A stretch of 64,000 bases of DNA from Nocardia beijingensis NBRC 16342 (GTDB taxonomy: Bacteria > Actinomycetota > Actinomycetes > Mycobacteriales > Mycobacteriaceae): positions 124,001-188,000 of the forward strand of contig NZ_BDBC01000010.1 in the NCBI RefSeq assembly GCF_001612785.1. The letters are read 5' to 3'. Below the pieces are notes generated by a model. The model did no database searches, was not told the DNA's origin, and was given only the letters and a program-made list of their open reading frames with translations. Both the position numbers and the translations under genes were made by a program. Positions 44,368 through 53,056 of the stretch are shown in pieces (position 1 is the stretch's first letter; every line of letters starts with the position of its first letter).

Positions 44368-45296
44368 TCGTGCCTCCAATTCCAGCCCGGTTGGAAAAGG
44401 CCATAGTTTTCATGCGCGGCGAATCCGATGGGCGAGCATGGCTCGACGCCATCCCAGAACGGATCGCCAACTACGCCGAACGGTGGAACCTTGGTCTCGA
44501 GAGCATCGCCGACAGCGGTGCCATGTCATGCTGCGTCTACTGTTCGACACCCGACGGCACACCGGCCGTGCTGAAGATTCCCGTGGACCGAGAATCCGGT
44601 TGCATAGAAATCGCCATGCTGCGGCGATGGTCCGCAGCACACGCAGCGCCTGCGGTCCTGCAATATTCAGCTGATTCCGGCGTGTTCCTGATGACGCGGG
44701 TCATCCCCGGCGTCATCGCGTGGCCGGACAATTACGCCAGCGACTCGACCGAGTTCGGGAAACTGCTTACTCGGCTGCATCAACCCGACCTGCCGAAGCC
44801 GCCCGACCTCAAAGACCTCGCCGAGATCGCGCGAATGCGTCTGGACTGGGCCAGAGAACGATTCGCCGATCCGCAGTACACCGAAGCGATGGACCGTTTC
44901 GACGCCATGCCCCGGCTCGCCGAAGCCGAGAGTTTACTGGACGTCTTACTGCGCACCACCGTGACTCATCACGTACTGCATGCGGACCTGCAAGCCAAGA
45001 ATATCCTGCGCGGCCCCGACCGCTGGTACGCGATCGACCCACTCGGCGCCGTTGGCGACGTCAACGCCGAAGCTGCCCTGTGGGTGGCGATCCAGAACGG
45101 CCCGGTGTCGATAAGAGAACGAATTGACCAACTCCACGACCATCCGTTGCTCGACCACGCCCGGTTGCGCAGTTGGACATACGTTTTCGCTGTAGCAGAG
45201 TACCGTCCCTACACGCCTGCGTCCGCCGAACGCATGGACATCTTCGTACGGGAAACCGACCCTATCCAGTACATCGATGAAGTTGGGCAGGGGTGA
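44364..45296 (+). CDS. APH(6)/hydroxyurea-type small-molecule kinase
   Basis: Phosphotransferase of 310 aa in the aminoglycoside/hydroxyurea resistance kinase group (PF04655-like). The ATP Lys is in AVLKI (71), the catalytic loop is HADLQAKNIL (206-215, usual form HGDLHPGNIL), and the magnesium-binding Asp is in AIDPLG (225). All catalytic positions are present. The natural substrate is unknown; coupling to a PLP enzyme suggests it phosphorylates that enzyme's product rather than an antibiotic. ATG overlaps the PLP gene stop. TTA codons at 44934 and 44946. Confidence 0.85.
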   Translation: MIVPPIPARLEKAIVFMRGESDGRAWLDAIPERIANYAERWNLGLESIADSGAMSCCVYCSTPDGTPAVLKIPVDRESGCIEIAMLRRWSAAHAAPAVLQYSADSGVFLMTRVIPGVIAWPDNYASDSTEFGKLLTRLHQPDLPKPPDLKDLAEIARMRLDWARERFADPQYTEAMDRFDAMPRLAEAESLLDVLLRTTVTHHVLHADLQAKNILRGPDRWYAIDPLGAVGDVNAEAALWVAIQNGPVSIRERIDQLHDHPLLDHARLRSWTYVFAVAEYRPYTPASAERMDIFVRETDPIQYIDEVGQG

Positions 45297-45483
45297 TCTC
45301 GTCGCTTCGACGATGCCGGACACGATACGCTGCCTGTCCGAACCGCAGTGCCCGGCTTCAGGTGAGGGCTACATCGACATTTCTCCTTCACGATAAGGTG
45401 TTACTACCTGTCCGTTAGCAGCTCCGGACGGTACCGATCAAGTGCGCGCGCACGACCCTAGCCCTTGCGCATCTGTCGCCCTT

Positions 45484-46539
45484 TCAGACGCGCAATTCCG
45501 TCGACGCCAGCGCCGTGCCCTCGATGCGCGCGCGGATCTTGGCGAACGCGGTCTCCCGTGAGGTGGAGGTGTCGTCGGCGAATGGTGAGAAGCCGCAGTC
45601 GTCGCAGGTGCCCAAACGGTCGACGGGCAGGAAGCGCGCGGCGAGCAGTACCCGGTCGCGGACCTGTTCGGGTGTCTCGACCTGCGGGTCGATCGGGTCG
45701 GTGACGCCGATGAACACCCGCGCCTCGGCGGGCAAGTGTTCCGCGACTACGGCGAGAACCTTCTCCGGTTCCGGTTCGCTTGCGAGCTGGAGGTAGAACG
45801 CGCCGACCCGCAGTTGCAGCAACTTCGGCAGCAATTGGACATAGTCCACGTCCAGGCTGTGCGTGGAGTCCTGGTCGCCGCCGGGGCAGGTGTGCACGCC
45901 GATCCTGGCTCGTTCCTCATCCGAGAAGCGTTCGAGCACCGTGTTGTTCAGCTCGATGAACTGGTCGAGCACCCCGCCGCTGGGATCGAGCTTGAGCGAC
46001 AGCCGCCCTTCGGTGAAGTCGAGCTGCACCAGGTGCGCGCCCGCGTCCAGGCAGCCACGGATGTCGGCCTCTGCCGCGTCGGCGAGGTCGGCGAGGAACT
46101 GCTCGCGGGGGTAACCCTCGATCCCGTCGGCCGGGTACAGCAGGCTCAGCGCCGACGGCGCGATGACGGCCTGCTTCACCGGAACGGTGGCGTGCTGCTG
46201 CGCGGCGCGCAGATAGTCCGCCGCGTGCGCGGCATAGCGGAACGGGCCCGAGGTCAGCCGGGGCAGCTGTCTCTGATGCCCGTCCGCGAACGGGATGACC
46301 GCCCCGTCCGGGGCCAGATTGTCCAGCCCCGCGATCGGATAGGTGGCGAAGCTCGGCTTGGTCTGCTCGCCGTCGGTGACGACGGGAGAGCCGAGTTCCT
46401 CCAGCTTCCGGATGGTCTCGGCGACCGCGCGCCGCTGGAGTTCGGCGAGCGCGGCGGCGTCGCCGGATTCGTCGGCCATAGCGGCCAACAGGTCGTGAGG
46501 TCGAGGGATGCTACCGATCGGTTCCGTTGGGATGCTCAC
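45484..46539 (-). CDS. MetE-like cobalamin-independent methionine synthase family protein
   Basis: Protein of 351 aa with a MetE C-terminal TIM barrel. Opening IPTEPIGSIPRPHDLL, substrate strand VVTDGEQTKPSFATYP, then VQLDFTEGRLS; zinc ligands are likely in VHTCPGGDQDST and GTCDDCGFSP. This is the short archaeal/actinobacterial MetE-like form that lacks the N-terminal half. The methyl donor may be a corrinoid protein, methylated folate or another thioether. GTG start gives the family N-terminus. A second MetE-like gene lies at 28155-29240; the two are not close copies. Confidence 0.85.
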   Translation of the reverse strand: MSIPTEPIGSIPRPHDLLAAMADESGDAAALAELQRRAVAETIRKLEELGSPVVTDGEQTKPSFATYPIAGLDNLAPDGAVIPFADGHQRQLPRLTSGPFRYAAHAADYLRAAQQHATVPVKQAVIAPSALSLLYPADGIEGYPREQFLADLADAAEADIRGCLDAGAHLVQLDFTEGRLSLKLDPSGGVLDQFIELNNTVLERFSDEERARIGVHTCPGGDQDSTHSLDVDYVQLLPKLLQLRVGAFYLQLASEPEPEKVLAVVAEHLPAEARVFIGVTDPIDPQVETPEQVRDRVLLAARFLPVDRLGTCDDCGFSPFADDTSTSRETAFAKIRARIEGTALASTELRV

Positions 46540-46766
46540 CGGCCGAGTGTACGTCCGCGACCTGCACCTTCGACGCGAAATCGCCTGCGCCGTAATTTCT
46601 TTCGCCTCGGTCACGAATCCCGCGCGAGTGGCCTCGAGAGTTCGCACGAATTTCGCGCCGAAAGTCTCCGACCAGTCACAACAATCGAAGATCAGCGCCT
46701 CTACGTCTCAATCGACCGAAACGGTTCGAACCGACCAGCACCTCGGCGGAGTCGCTCGCACCCGCG

Positions 46767-47159
46767 TCAGTTCGCCAGTCTCCTGGCCGAGACGCACGAG
46801 CACCGCGTCGGCCGCGCGGCGGTTATTCGTTCGACCAGTTGGATGAGGTCACAGTCGTAAATGGTGGCCAGGGCTTGCAGCGTCTCACGAAAGCGGCGAG
46901 GGAAATCGACATAGTCGGTGGCCAAAGGCAGCATGATTCGGCCTAGCAGGCCGTCCTCCCCTGGAAGTCGCCAGATCTCTTTGATGTCCTGATCGCGGGA
47001 CTCTAGTTGCCAGTCGTGGAAGGCAAGGTACTGGGACACCACCGGTGGCGACAACACCGACGCGAATTCTCGGAGAGTGTTCTGCCGCGCGGTGATCGGC
47101 AGACCGCCGTCCACGCCGGTCGCCGTCTGAAGATCACCGCTGTCCACGACGTCGCTCAT
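46767..47159 (-). CDS. Hypothetical protein, 130 aa, possibly truncated
   Basis: Soluble protein with TLREFASVLSPPVVSQYLAFHDWQLESRDQDIKEIWRLP and YDCDLIQLVERITAARP. I recall similar N-terminal segments in longer actinobacterial hypotheticals that continue after the Leu-Val-Glu-Arg-Ile helix; here the frame ends in an Arg/Cys/Ser tail, so it may be frameshifted or cut short. AAGGGGG precedes the ATG. Lies between the MetE-like gene and the etf terminator. Confidence 0.6.
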   Translation of the reverse strand: MSDVVDSGDLQTATGVDGGLPITARQNTLREFASVLSPPVVSQYLAFHDWQLESRDQDIKEIWRLPGEDGLLGRIMLPLATDYVDFPRRFRETLQALATIYDCDLIQLVERITAARPTRCSCVSARRLAN

Positions 47160-47254
47160 CGCCCCCTTGCCCCATCCCGCAGTGCAGCAACGCTCGCCAA
47201 CAGTAGCTCAAATCCATTGTGGGATCACGTGTTCGGCGGTGAAAAAACGAAAAA

Positions 47255-47282
47255 GTGGCCCCGACCGTCCGGTCGGGGCCAC
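47255..47282 (-). terminator. Rho-independent terminator of the etfB-etfA operon
   Basis: Twelve-base perfect arms GTGGCCCCGACC (47255-47266) and GGTCGGGGCCAC (47271-47282) with a four-base loop, 20 bases after the etfA stop. On the minus strand the hairpin is followed by TTTTTCGTTTTTT, a true U-tract, rare in this window. Confidence 0.92.
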
Positions 47283-47301
47283 TTCTGGGTCGCCGCGGGC
47301 G

Positions 47302-48258
47302 TCAGCCCTTGTGCGCCTTGACCGCTTCGGTCAGCTGGGGCGCGACGTTGAACAGGTCGCCCACGATGCCGTAGTCGGCGATCTCGAAGATCGGCGCCTC
47401 TTCGTCCTTGTTGACCGCGACGATGGTCTTCGAGGTCTGCATGCCCGCGCGGTGCTGGATCGCGCCGGAGATGCCCAGGGCGATGTACAGCTGCGGGGAG
47501 ACCGTCTTACCGGTCTGGCCGACCTGGAACTGGCCCGGATAGTAGCCCGAGTCGACGGCGGCGCGCGAAGCGCCGACGGCCGCGCCGAGCGAGTCGGCCA
47601 GAGCCTCGACCACCGAGAAGTTGTCGGCGGAGCCGACGCCGCGGCCACCGGAGACCACGATGCTCGCCTCGGTGAGTTCCGGACGGTCACCGGCGACGAC
47701 CGGCTCGCGCGAGGTCACCTTGACGACGCCCTCTTCCTGCGCGGGCACCTCGACGGTCACCTTCTCGCCGGCACCGGCCTGCGCGGAGGCCTCGACGGCG
47801 CCAGGGCGGACCGAGATCACCGGGACATCGCCGGTGACCTTGGCGTCGACGGTGAACGCGCCACCGAAGATGGAGTGCACGGCGGTGCCGTCGGACTTCA
47901 CCTCGATGACGTCCACCAGCAGGCCGGAGCCGATGCGGGCGGCCAGGCGACCCGACACCTCCTTGCCTTCGGCGGAGGCGGCGACGATGACGGCGGCGGG
48001 CGAGACCGACTCGGTGAGCGCGGCCAGCACGTCGACCTTCGGGGTCACCAAGTAGTTCTCCACATCGTCGGACTCGGCGATGTAGATCTTCTCGGCGCCC
48101 GCGGCGGCCAGCGCGTCGGCCAGCTTCTCGCCGGTGCCCGCGGTGCCGAGCACGACGGCGGCGGGCTCGCCAAGGGCGCGAGCGGCGGTGAGCAGTTCGG
48201 TGCTGACCTTCTTGATCGCACCCTCGGCGTGCTCGACGAGCACGAGTACTTCAGCCAT
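47302..48258 (-). CDS. etfA: Electron transfer flavoprotein subunit alpha
   Basis: Alpha subunit (318 aa) of the ETF heterodimer that carries electrons from acyl-CoA dehydrogenases to the quinone pool. The C-terminal FAD domain shows [38 protein letters not shown], then [27 protein letters not shown], family signatures. N-terminal half is the beta-interacting domain. Second gene of the etfB-etfA operon, closed by a strong terminator. In mycobacteria named fixB. Confidence 0.97.
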   Translation of the reverse strand: MAEVLVLVEHAEGAIKKVSTELLTAARALGEPAAVVLGTAGTGEKLADALAAAGAEKIYIAESDDVENYLVTPKVDVLAALTESVSPAAVIVAASAEGKEVSGRLAARIGSGLLVDVIEVKSDGTAVHSIFGGAFTVDAKVTGDVPVISVRPGAVEASAQAGAGEKVTVEVPAQEEGVVKVTSREPVVAGDRPELTEASIVVSGGRGVGSADNFSVVEALADSLGAAVGASRAAVDSGYYPGQFQVGQTGKTVSPQLYIALGISGAIQHRAGMQTSKTIVAVNKDEEAPIFEIADYGIVGDLFNVAPQLTEAVKAHKG

Positions 48259-48293
48259 GTGTGTTCTCTCCTAGGAAGTCTGCGCTACCGAGA

Positions 48294-49079
48294 TCAGATG
48301 ATCTTCTGGCCGATCAGGTACTGGGCGATCTTGGTGCCGCCGTCGCCCTCGTCGGCGATCTTCTCGCCCGCGGTGCGCGGAGGCTTCGGCGTGGCCGCGG
48401 TGACGACGGAGCCCGCGTTGGCGACGCCGACGGTCGAGGGGTCGACGCCCAGGTCGGCCAGCGTGAAGGTCTGCACTTCCTTCTTCTTCGCGGCCATGAT
48501 GCCCTTGAAGGACGGGAAGCGCGGCTCGTTGATCTTCTCGGTGACGCTGACGATGGCGGGCAGCGTGGCCTCCAGCTTGAACACGCCTTCGTCGGTCTCG
48601 CGCTCGCCGGTGATCTTGTCCCCGTCGACGGTCAGCTTGCGCAGGTGGGTCAGCTGCGGCAGGCCCAGGTACTCGGCGATGATCGCGGGCACCGCGCCCG
48701 CGCGACCGTCGGTGGCCTCGTTGCCCGCGATGACCAGCTCAACACCCTCGACCTGGCCGAGCGCGCTCGCCAGCACCCACGCCGTCTGCACGGCGTCCGA
48801 GCCGTGGATGGCCGGGTCGTTGATGTGGATGGCCTTGTCGGCGCCCATGGACAGCGCCTTGCGGATGGCCTCGGTGGCGCGGTCGGGACCGGCGGCCAGC
48901 ACGGTGACCTCACCGCCCTGGGCCTCCTTGATCAGCAGCGCCTCTTCGACGGCGCGCTCGTTGATCTCGTCGAGGACGGCGTCGGCGGCCTCGCGATCGA
49001 GCGTGAAGTCACCATCGGTGAGCTTGCGCTCCGACCAGGTGTCGGGAACCTGCTTGATGAGTACGACGATGTTCGGCAT
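48294..49079 (-). CDS. etfB: Electron transfer flavoprotein subunit beta
   Basis: Beta subunit (261 aa) of ETF, binding AMP. NIVVLIKQVPDTWSERKL opens the protein, ELVIAGNEATDGRAGAVPAI is the signature segment and KKEVQTFTLADLGV completes the recognition loop region. First gene of the operon, 35 bp before etfA. Its promoter region, shared with the MGLP genes, contains a perfect palindrome at 49182-49203. In mycobacteria named fixA. Confidence 0.97.
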   Translation of the reverse strand: MPNIVVLIKQVPDTWSERKLTDGDFTLDREAADAVLDEINERAVEEALLIKEAQGGEVTVLAAGPDRATEAIRKALSMGADKAIHINDPAIHGSDAVQTAWVLASALGQVEGVELVIAGNEATDGRAGAVPAIIAEYLGLPQLTHLRKLTVDGDKITGERETDEGVFKLEATLPAIVSVTEKINEPRFPSFKGIMAAKKKEVQTFTLADLGVDPSTVGVANAGSVVTAATPKPPRTAGEKIADEGDGGTKIAQYLIGQKII

Positions 49080-49181
49080 CGGTCTTCGTCGACCTCCTGT
49101 TCTGGTTACACGTATGTGGTGGTCGCACGAACTGCGCCGTACGCCCCGGTGGGTGGCTCAGGCCGTGACATTACCCTACGT

Positions 49182-49203
49182 TAAGTTACCCGTGGGTAAC
49201 TTA
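49182..49203. promoter_or_regulatory. Perfect palindromic operator between etfB and the MGLP genes
   Basis: Arms TAAGTTACCC and GGGTAACTTA around a two-base GT centre form an uninterrupted 22-bp inverted repeat, 103 bp before etfB and 138 bp before the methyltransferase start. Partial copies, TTACCC at 49171-49176 and GGTTACC at about 49224, lie on both sides. The GTTACCC/GGGTAAC form is typical of TetR-family operators of lipid genes in actinobacteria, but I cannot name the regulator. Confidence 0.7.
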
Positions 49204-49341
49204 GTGGCTTCTCTCTCACAATTGGTTACCACGCACTACAGTGCGCCGTTCCAGCGGCCCCTTTCCCGGCGAGCGAAGCCGCACTCCGGGGCGGCCGGGT
49301 GGGGTATGCCCCGCGGATGCCGTGCCAGTAACGTCGGAGTG

Positions 49342-50151
49342 ATGAGCGAGGCTGTGATCCCTGCCGCAGTAGGCGACCCGACCGGCATTACCGAGACGAC
49401 TGTCGGCGCCGTCGAACCACTGCCGCTGACCGGCGAGCGCACCGTTCCCGGTATCGCCGAGGAGAACTACTGGTTCCGCAGGCACGAGATCGCCTACGCC
49501 CGCCTGCTCGACCGCTGCGCCGGAAAGACCGTGCTCGAGGCCGGTTCCGGCGAGGGCTACGGCGCCGACATGATCGCGGGCGTTGCCACCAAGGTGATCG
49601 GCGTGGACTACGACACCGGCGCCGTCGAGCACGTGCGCGCGCGCTACCCCCGCGTCGAGATGATCCAGGGCAACCTCGCCGAACTGCCGCTGGAGGACGT
49701 CTCGGTCGACGTCGTGGTGAATTTCCAAGTGATCGAACACCTTTGGGACCAGTCCCAGTTCCTGCGCGAGTGCCTGCGGGTGCTGCGTCCCGGCGGTGAG
49801 CTGCTGATCAGCACGCCCAACCGGATCACATTCTCCCCCGGTCGCGACACTCCGCTCAACCCGTTCCACACCAGGGAGCTCAACGCGGCGGAACTGACCG
49901 AACTGCTGGTCGAGGCCGGATTCGAGGTCTCGGAAATGATCGGCGTGCACCACGGACCCGGCCTGAAAGCGCTGGACGCCAAGCACGGCGGGTCCTTCAT
50001 CGACGCGCAGATCGAGCGCGCGCTGGCCGGGGAACCCTGGCCCGCGGAGCTGACCGCCGACGTCGCGAGCGTCACGGTGGACGATTTCGAACTGCTCGCC
50101 GCGGACATCGACGCGAGCCTGGATCTGGTCGCCATCGCGGTGAAGCCTTGA
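49342..50151 (+). CDS. SAM-dependent methyltransferase of the MGLP cluster
   Basis: Class I methyltransferase of 269 aa. The SAM-binding motif I is VLEAGSGEGYGADM (64-77); acidic motif GVDYDTGAV and the VIEHLWDQSQFLRECLRVLRPGG segment follow. By recollection this is the Rv3030 equivalent, proposed to methylate glucose units of methylglucose lipopolysaccharide. It starts a coupled operon: its stop overlaps the branching-enzyme start. The activity on glucans is inferred from context. Confidence 0.88.
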   Translation: MSEAVIPAAVGDPTGITETTVGAVEPLPLTGERTVPGIAEENYWFRRHEIAYARLLDRCAGKTVLEAGSGEGYGADMIAGVATKVIGVDYDTGAVEHVRARYPRVEMIQGNLAELPLEDVSVDVVVNFQVIEHLWDQSQFLRECLRVLRPGGELLISTPNRITFSPGRDTPLNPFHTRELNAAELTELLVEAGFEVSEMIGVHHGPGLKALDAKHGGSFIDAQIERALAGEPWPAELTADVASVTVDDFELLAADIDASLDLVAIAVKP

Positions 50152-51803
50152 CCGAGCGCAGTACCCACGCAGCGAGCCCCGTGCCGGGCCAGTTCACCTT
50201 GGTCCTGCACTCGCACCTGCCCTGGCTGGCCAACCACGGGCGCTGGCCGGTCGGCGAGGAATGGCTCTACCAGTCCTGGGCAGCGTCCTACCTGCCGGTC
50301 GTCGAGGTGCTGCGCACCCTTGCCGCCGAAGGCCGTTCGCATCTGCTCAGCCTCGGCATCACGCCGGTGCTCGCGGCCCAGCTGGACGACCCGCACTGTC
50401 TGGCGGGCATGCACCACTGGCTGGGCAACTGGCAGCTGCGCGCCGACGAAGCCGCCATGGCGGGCAACGTCGCGCTGGGCAGGCACGAGCACCGCCTGGC
50501 CGCCGCCGCGCTGGCCGAGTTCGAGCGGCACTGGCGGCACGGCGCGGCGCCGGTCTGGCGCGCGCTCATCGACGCGGAGACCATCGAACTGCTCGGCGGC
50601 CCGCTGGCTCACCCGTTCCAGCCGCTGCTGGACCCGCGGCTGCGGCAGTTCCAGCTCACCGAGGGCCTGGCCGACGCGCGGCACCGCTGGGGCCACACGC
50701 CGACCGGCATCTGGGCGCCGGAATGCGGATACACCCCCGGCATGGAGGCCGGCTACGCCGCCGCGGGTGTGACACATTTCATGGTCGATGGCCCCGCGCT
50801 GCGCGGCGATACGACGCTCGGCCGCCCGGTTCGCGATTCCGACGTGGTCGCGTTCGGACGTGATCTGCAGGTCAGTTATCGCGTGTGGTCGCCGAAATCC
50901 GGCTATCCCGGCCACGGCGCCTACCGTGACTTTCATCACTACGACCATGCGACGGGTCTGAAACCCGCGCGGGTCACCGGCAAGACGGTCGCGGGTCCGG
51001 ACAAGGCTCCCTACGATCCGGAACTGGCCGCCGCGGCCGTCGGCAGGGACGTGGACGACTTCGTGCGAACCGTGCGCGAGCGGTTGATCTCCGAGTCCGA
51101 GCGGATCGGCAGGCCCGCCCTCGTCGTCGCCGCGTTCGACACCGAACTGTTCGGCCACTGGTGGCACGAGGGCCCGCAATGGCTGGCGCAGGTGCTGCGC
51201 GCGCTGCCGGAGGCGGGCGTCACCGTGGGCACCCTCGCCGACGCCAGAGCGCGTGGCTACCTGGGCGAGCCGGTGCCGCTGGCCGACTCGTCCTGGGGTT
51301 CGGGCAAGGACTGGCGGGTTTGGGCGGGCGAGCAGGTGCGCGACCTGGTCGAGCTCAACGACGACATCGTGTGGCTGACCCTGGACACCGTCGACAAGAT
51401 GCGCGCCGCGCAGGGCGGCGCACCGGGACTTCGCGACCACGTCGCCGATCAGCTGCTCCGCGAGGCGATCCTGACCGTCTCCAGCGACTGGGCGTTCATG
51501 GTCAGCAAGGACTCCGCAGCGGGGTACGCGCGCGACCGCGCGCACCGCCACGCCCACGCGGTCCGGGAAATCGCCGCGGCCGTCGGGGCGGGCCAACTCG
51601 CGAAAGCACGGCAGTTGGCGGCAGGATGGGGGGAAGCTGACGGACTCTTCCCCGGCGTGGACGCGCGACGACTCACCTCCGCGGGGTCCGTACCCAGCGC
51701 CACCGGGGCAGTTTCCGCCGCCGCGCCAGGCCATGGCCCCGCCACCGCGGATCACGGACCGGTTCCGGCGGACCCGGGCTCGGCCGCAGAAGGACTTGCA
51801 TGA
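50148..51803 (+). CDS. GH57 alpha-1,4-glucan branching enzyme
   Basis: GH57 enzyme (551 aa) that transfers alpha-1,4-glucan segments to form alpha-1,6 branches. LVLHSHLPW near the N-terminus is the family His motif; the nucleophile Glu is in WAPECGY (E192) and the acid/base Asp in AFDTELFGHWWHEG (D331). The C-terminal DUF1957-type helical domain includes SSWGSGKDWRVW. A Pro/Ala-rich tail of about 35 residues is disordered. The TTG start overlaps the methyltransferase stop. Equivalent to Rv3031, acting in MGLP and glycogen-like glucan synthesis. Confidence 0.93.
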   Translation: MTERSTHAASPVPGQFTLVLHSHLPWLANHGRWPVGEEWLYQSWAASYLPVVEVLRTLAAEGRSHLLSLGITPVLAAQLDDPHCLAGMHHWLGNWQLRADEAAMAGNVALGRHEHRLAAAALAEFERHWRHGAAPVWRALIDAETIELLGGPLAHPFQPLLDPRLRQFQLTEGLADARHRWGHTPTGIWAPECGYTPGMEAGYAAAGVTHFMVDGPALRGDTTLGRPVRDSDVVAFGRDLQVSYRVWSPKSGYPGHGAYRDFHHYDHATGLKPARVTGKTVAGPDKAPYDPELAAAAVGRDVDDFVRTVRERLISESERIGRPALVVAAFDTELFGHWWHEGPQWLAQVLRALPEAGVTVGTLADARARGYLGEPVPLADSSWGSGKDWRVWAGEQVRDLVELNDDIVWLTLDTVDKMRAAQGGAPGLRDHVADQLLREAILTVSSDWAFMVSKDSAAGYARDRAHRHAHAVREIAAAVGAGQLAKARQLAAGWGEADGLFPGVDARRLTSAGSVPSATGAVSAAAPGHGPATADHGPVPADPGSAAEGLA

Positions 51804-53053
51804 AGATTTTGATGGTGTCGTGGGAGTACCCACCGGTCGTGGTCGGTGGGCTCGGCAGGCACGTGCATCACCTCGCCGTCGAACTGGCCGCGGCGGGCCA
51901 CGAGGTGGTCGTCCTGTCCCGGCGGCCCTCCGGCACCGACGCCTCCACCCATCCCACCCACTCCTACATCGCCGACGGCGTGCTGGTGGTCGCGGTCGCC
52001 GAGGACCCGCCGGTGTTCGACTTCGGCGAGGACATGCTCGCCTGGACACTGGCCATGGGGCACGCCATGGTGCGCGCGGGCGTCGCGCTCGGCAAGCCGG
52101 GCATCGGCGACGGCTGGACCCCCGACGTGGTGCACGCGCACGACTGGCTGGTCGCCCACCCCGGCATCGCCCTGGCCGAGTACTACGACGTGCCGCTGGT
52201 GTCGACCATCCACGCCACCGAGGCCGGGCGGCACAGCGGCTGGGTCGCGGGCAAGGTCAACAAGCAGGTGCACTCGGTGGAGTGGTGGCTCGCCAACGAA
52301 TCCGACGCGCTGATCACCTGTTCGGCGTCGATGCAGGACGAAGTCGAGCGGCTCTACGGTCCGGAGCGGATCCCGATGACAGTCATCCGCAACGGCATCG
52401 ACGTCGGCTCGTGGACCTTCCGCCCGCGCGCGCCGCGCAGCGGTCCGCCGCGGCTGCTCTACGTGGGCAGGCTCGAGTACGAGAAGGGCGTGCAGGACGC
52501 GATCGCCGCGCTGCCGCGCATCCGCCGCGCCCACCCCGGCACCACGCTGACCGTCGCGGGCGTCGGCACCCAGTTCGAGTGGTTGCGCGAACGCGCCCGG
52601 GTGCATCGCGTGGCCCGCGCGGTGAACTTCGCCGGTCAGCTCGACCACGCCGAACTGCTCGGCTGGCTGCACGGCGCCGACGCGATCGTGCTGCCCAGCC
52701 GGTACGAACCCTTCGGCATCGTCGCGCTGGAGGCGGCCGCGGCGGGCACCCCGCTGATCACCTCCACGGCGGGTGGGCTCGGCGAGGCCGTGATCGACGG
52801 CGTCACCGGCGCCTCGTTCGCGCCCGCGGACATCGACGGCCTGGTCGACGCGGTCCGCGCCACTCTCGACGATCCCGCCGCCGCGCAGCAGCGCGCCTAC
52901 GCAGCCAGGGAACGGCTCACCGCCGATTTCTCCTGGGACGTGGTGGCCGCGGAGACCGCCCAGGTGTACCAGTCGGCCAAGCGGCGGGTGCGCAACCCGC
53001 TGGGCCGCCCGTCCATCGTGGAACGCCCGCTGCCGGAACGCGATCCGAAGTAG
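51800..53053 (+). CDS. GT4-family alpha-glucosyltransferase
   Basis: Glycosyltransferase of 417 aa with a GT-B fold. MVSWEYPPVVVGGLGRHVHHLAVEL opens the acceptor domain; LLYVGRLEYEKGVQDAIAAL and the donor-binding EPFGIVALEAAAAGTPLI with the E-x7-E pattern complete the GT4 family. Relative of glycogen synthase; equivalent to Rv3032, which elongates the alpha-1,4-glucan of MGLP. ATG overlaps the branching-enzyme stop. The operon probably ends here. Confidence 0.93.
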   Translation: MKILMVSWEYPPVVVGGLGRHVHHLAVELAAAGHEVVVLSRRPSGTDASTHPTHSYIADGVLVVAVAEDPPVFDFGEDMLAWTLAMGHAMVRAGVALGKPGIGDGWTPDVVHAHDWLVAHPGIALAEYYDVPLVSTIHATEAGRHSGWVAGKVNKQVHSVEWWLANESDALITCSASMQDEVERLYGPERIPMTVIRNGIDVGSWTFRPRAPRSGPPRLLYVGRLEYEKGVQDAIAALPRIRRAHPGTTLTVAGVGTQFEWLRERARVHRVARAVNFAGQLDHAELLGWLHGADAIVLPSRYEPFGIVALEAAAAGTPLITSTAGGLGEAVIDGVTGASFAPADIDGLVDAVRATLDDPAAAQQRAYAARERLTADFSWDVVAAETAQVYQSAKRRVRNPLGRPSIVERPLPERDPK

Positions 53054-53056
53054 CCG

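Noticed and set aside
44364..45296. Aminoglycoside resistance gene
   Set aside because: The fold matches the APH(6)/hydroxyurea kinase group, but coupling to a PLP enzyme and ATPase and the divergent catalytic loop give no support for a drug substrate.
46722..46733. 12-bp palindrome CGGTTCGAACCG as an operator
   Set aside because: It lies about 180 bp from the MetE-like start and downstream of the hypothetical gene, with no second copy; in such G+C-rich DNA it may be chance.
47167..49341. Long in-frame extension upstream of the MGLP methyltransferase
   Set aside because: It runs antisense through etfA and etfB and crosses the divergent operator; the methyltransferase has a normal ATG at 49342.
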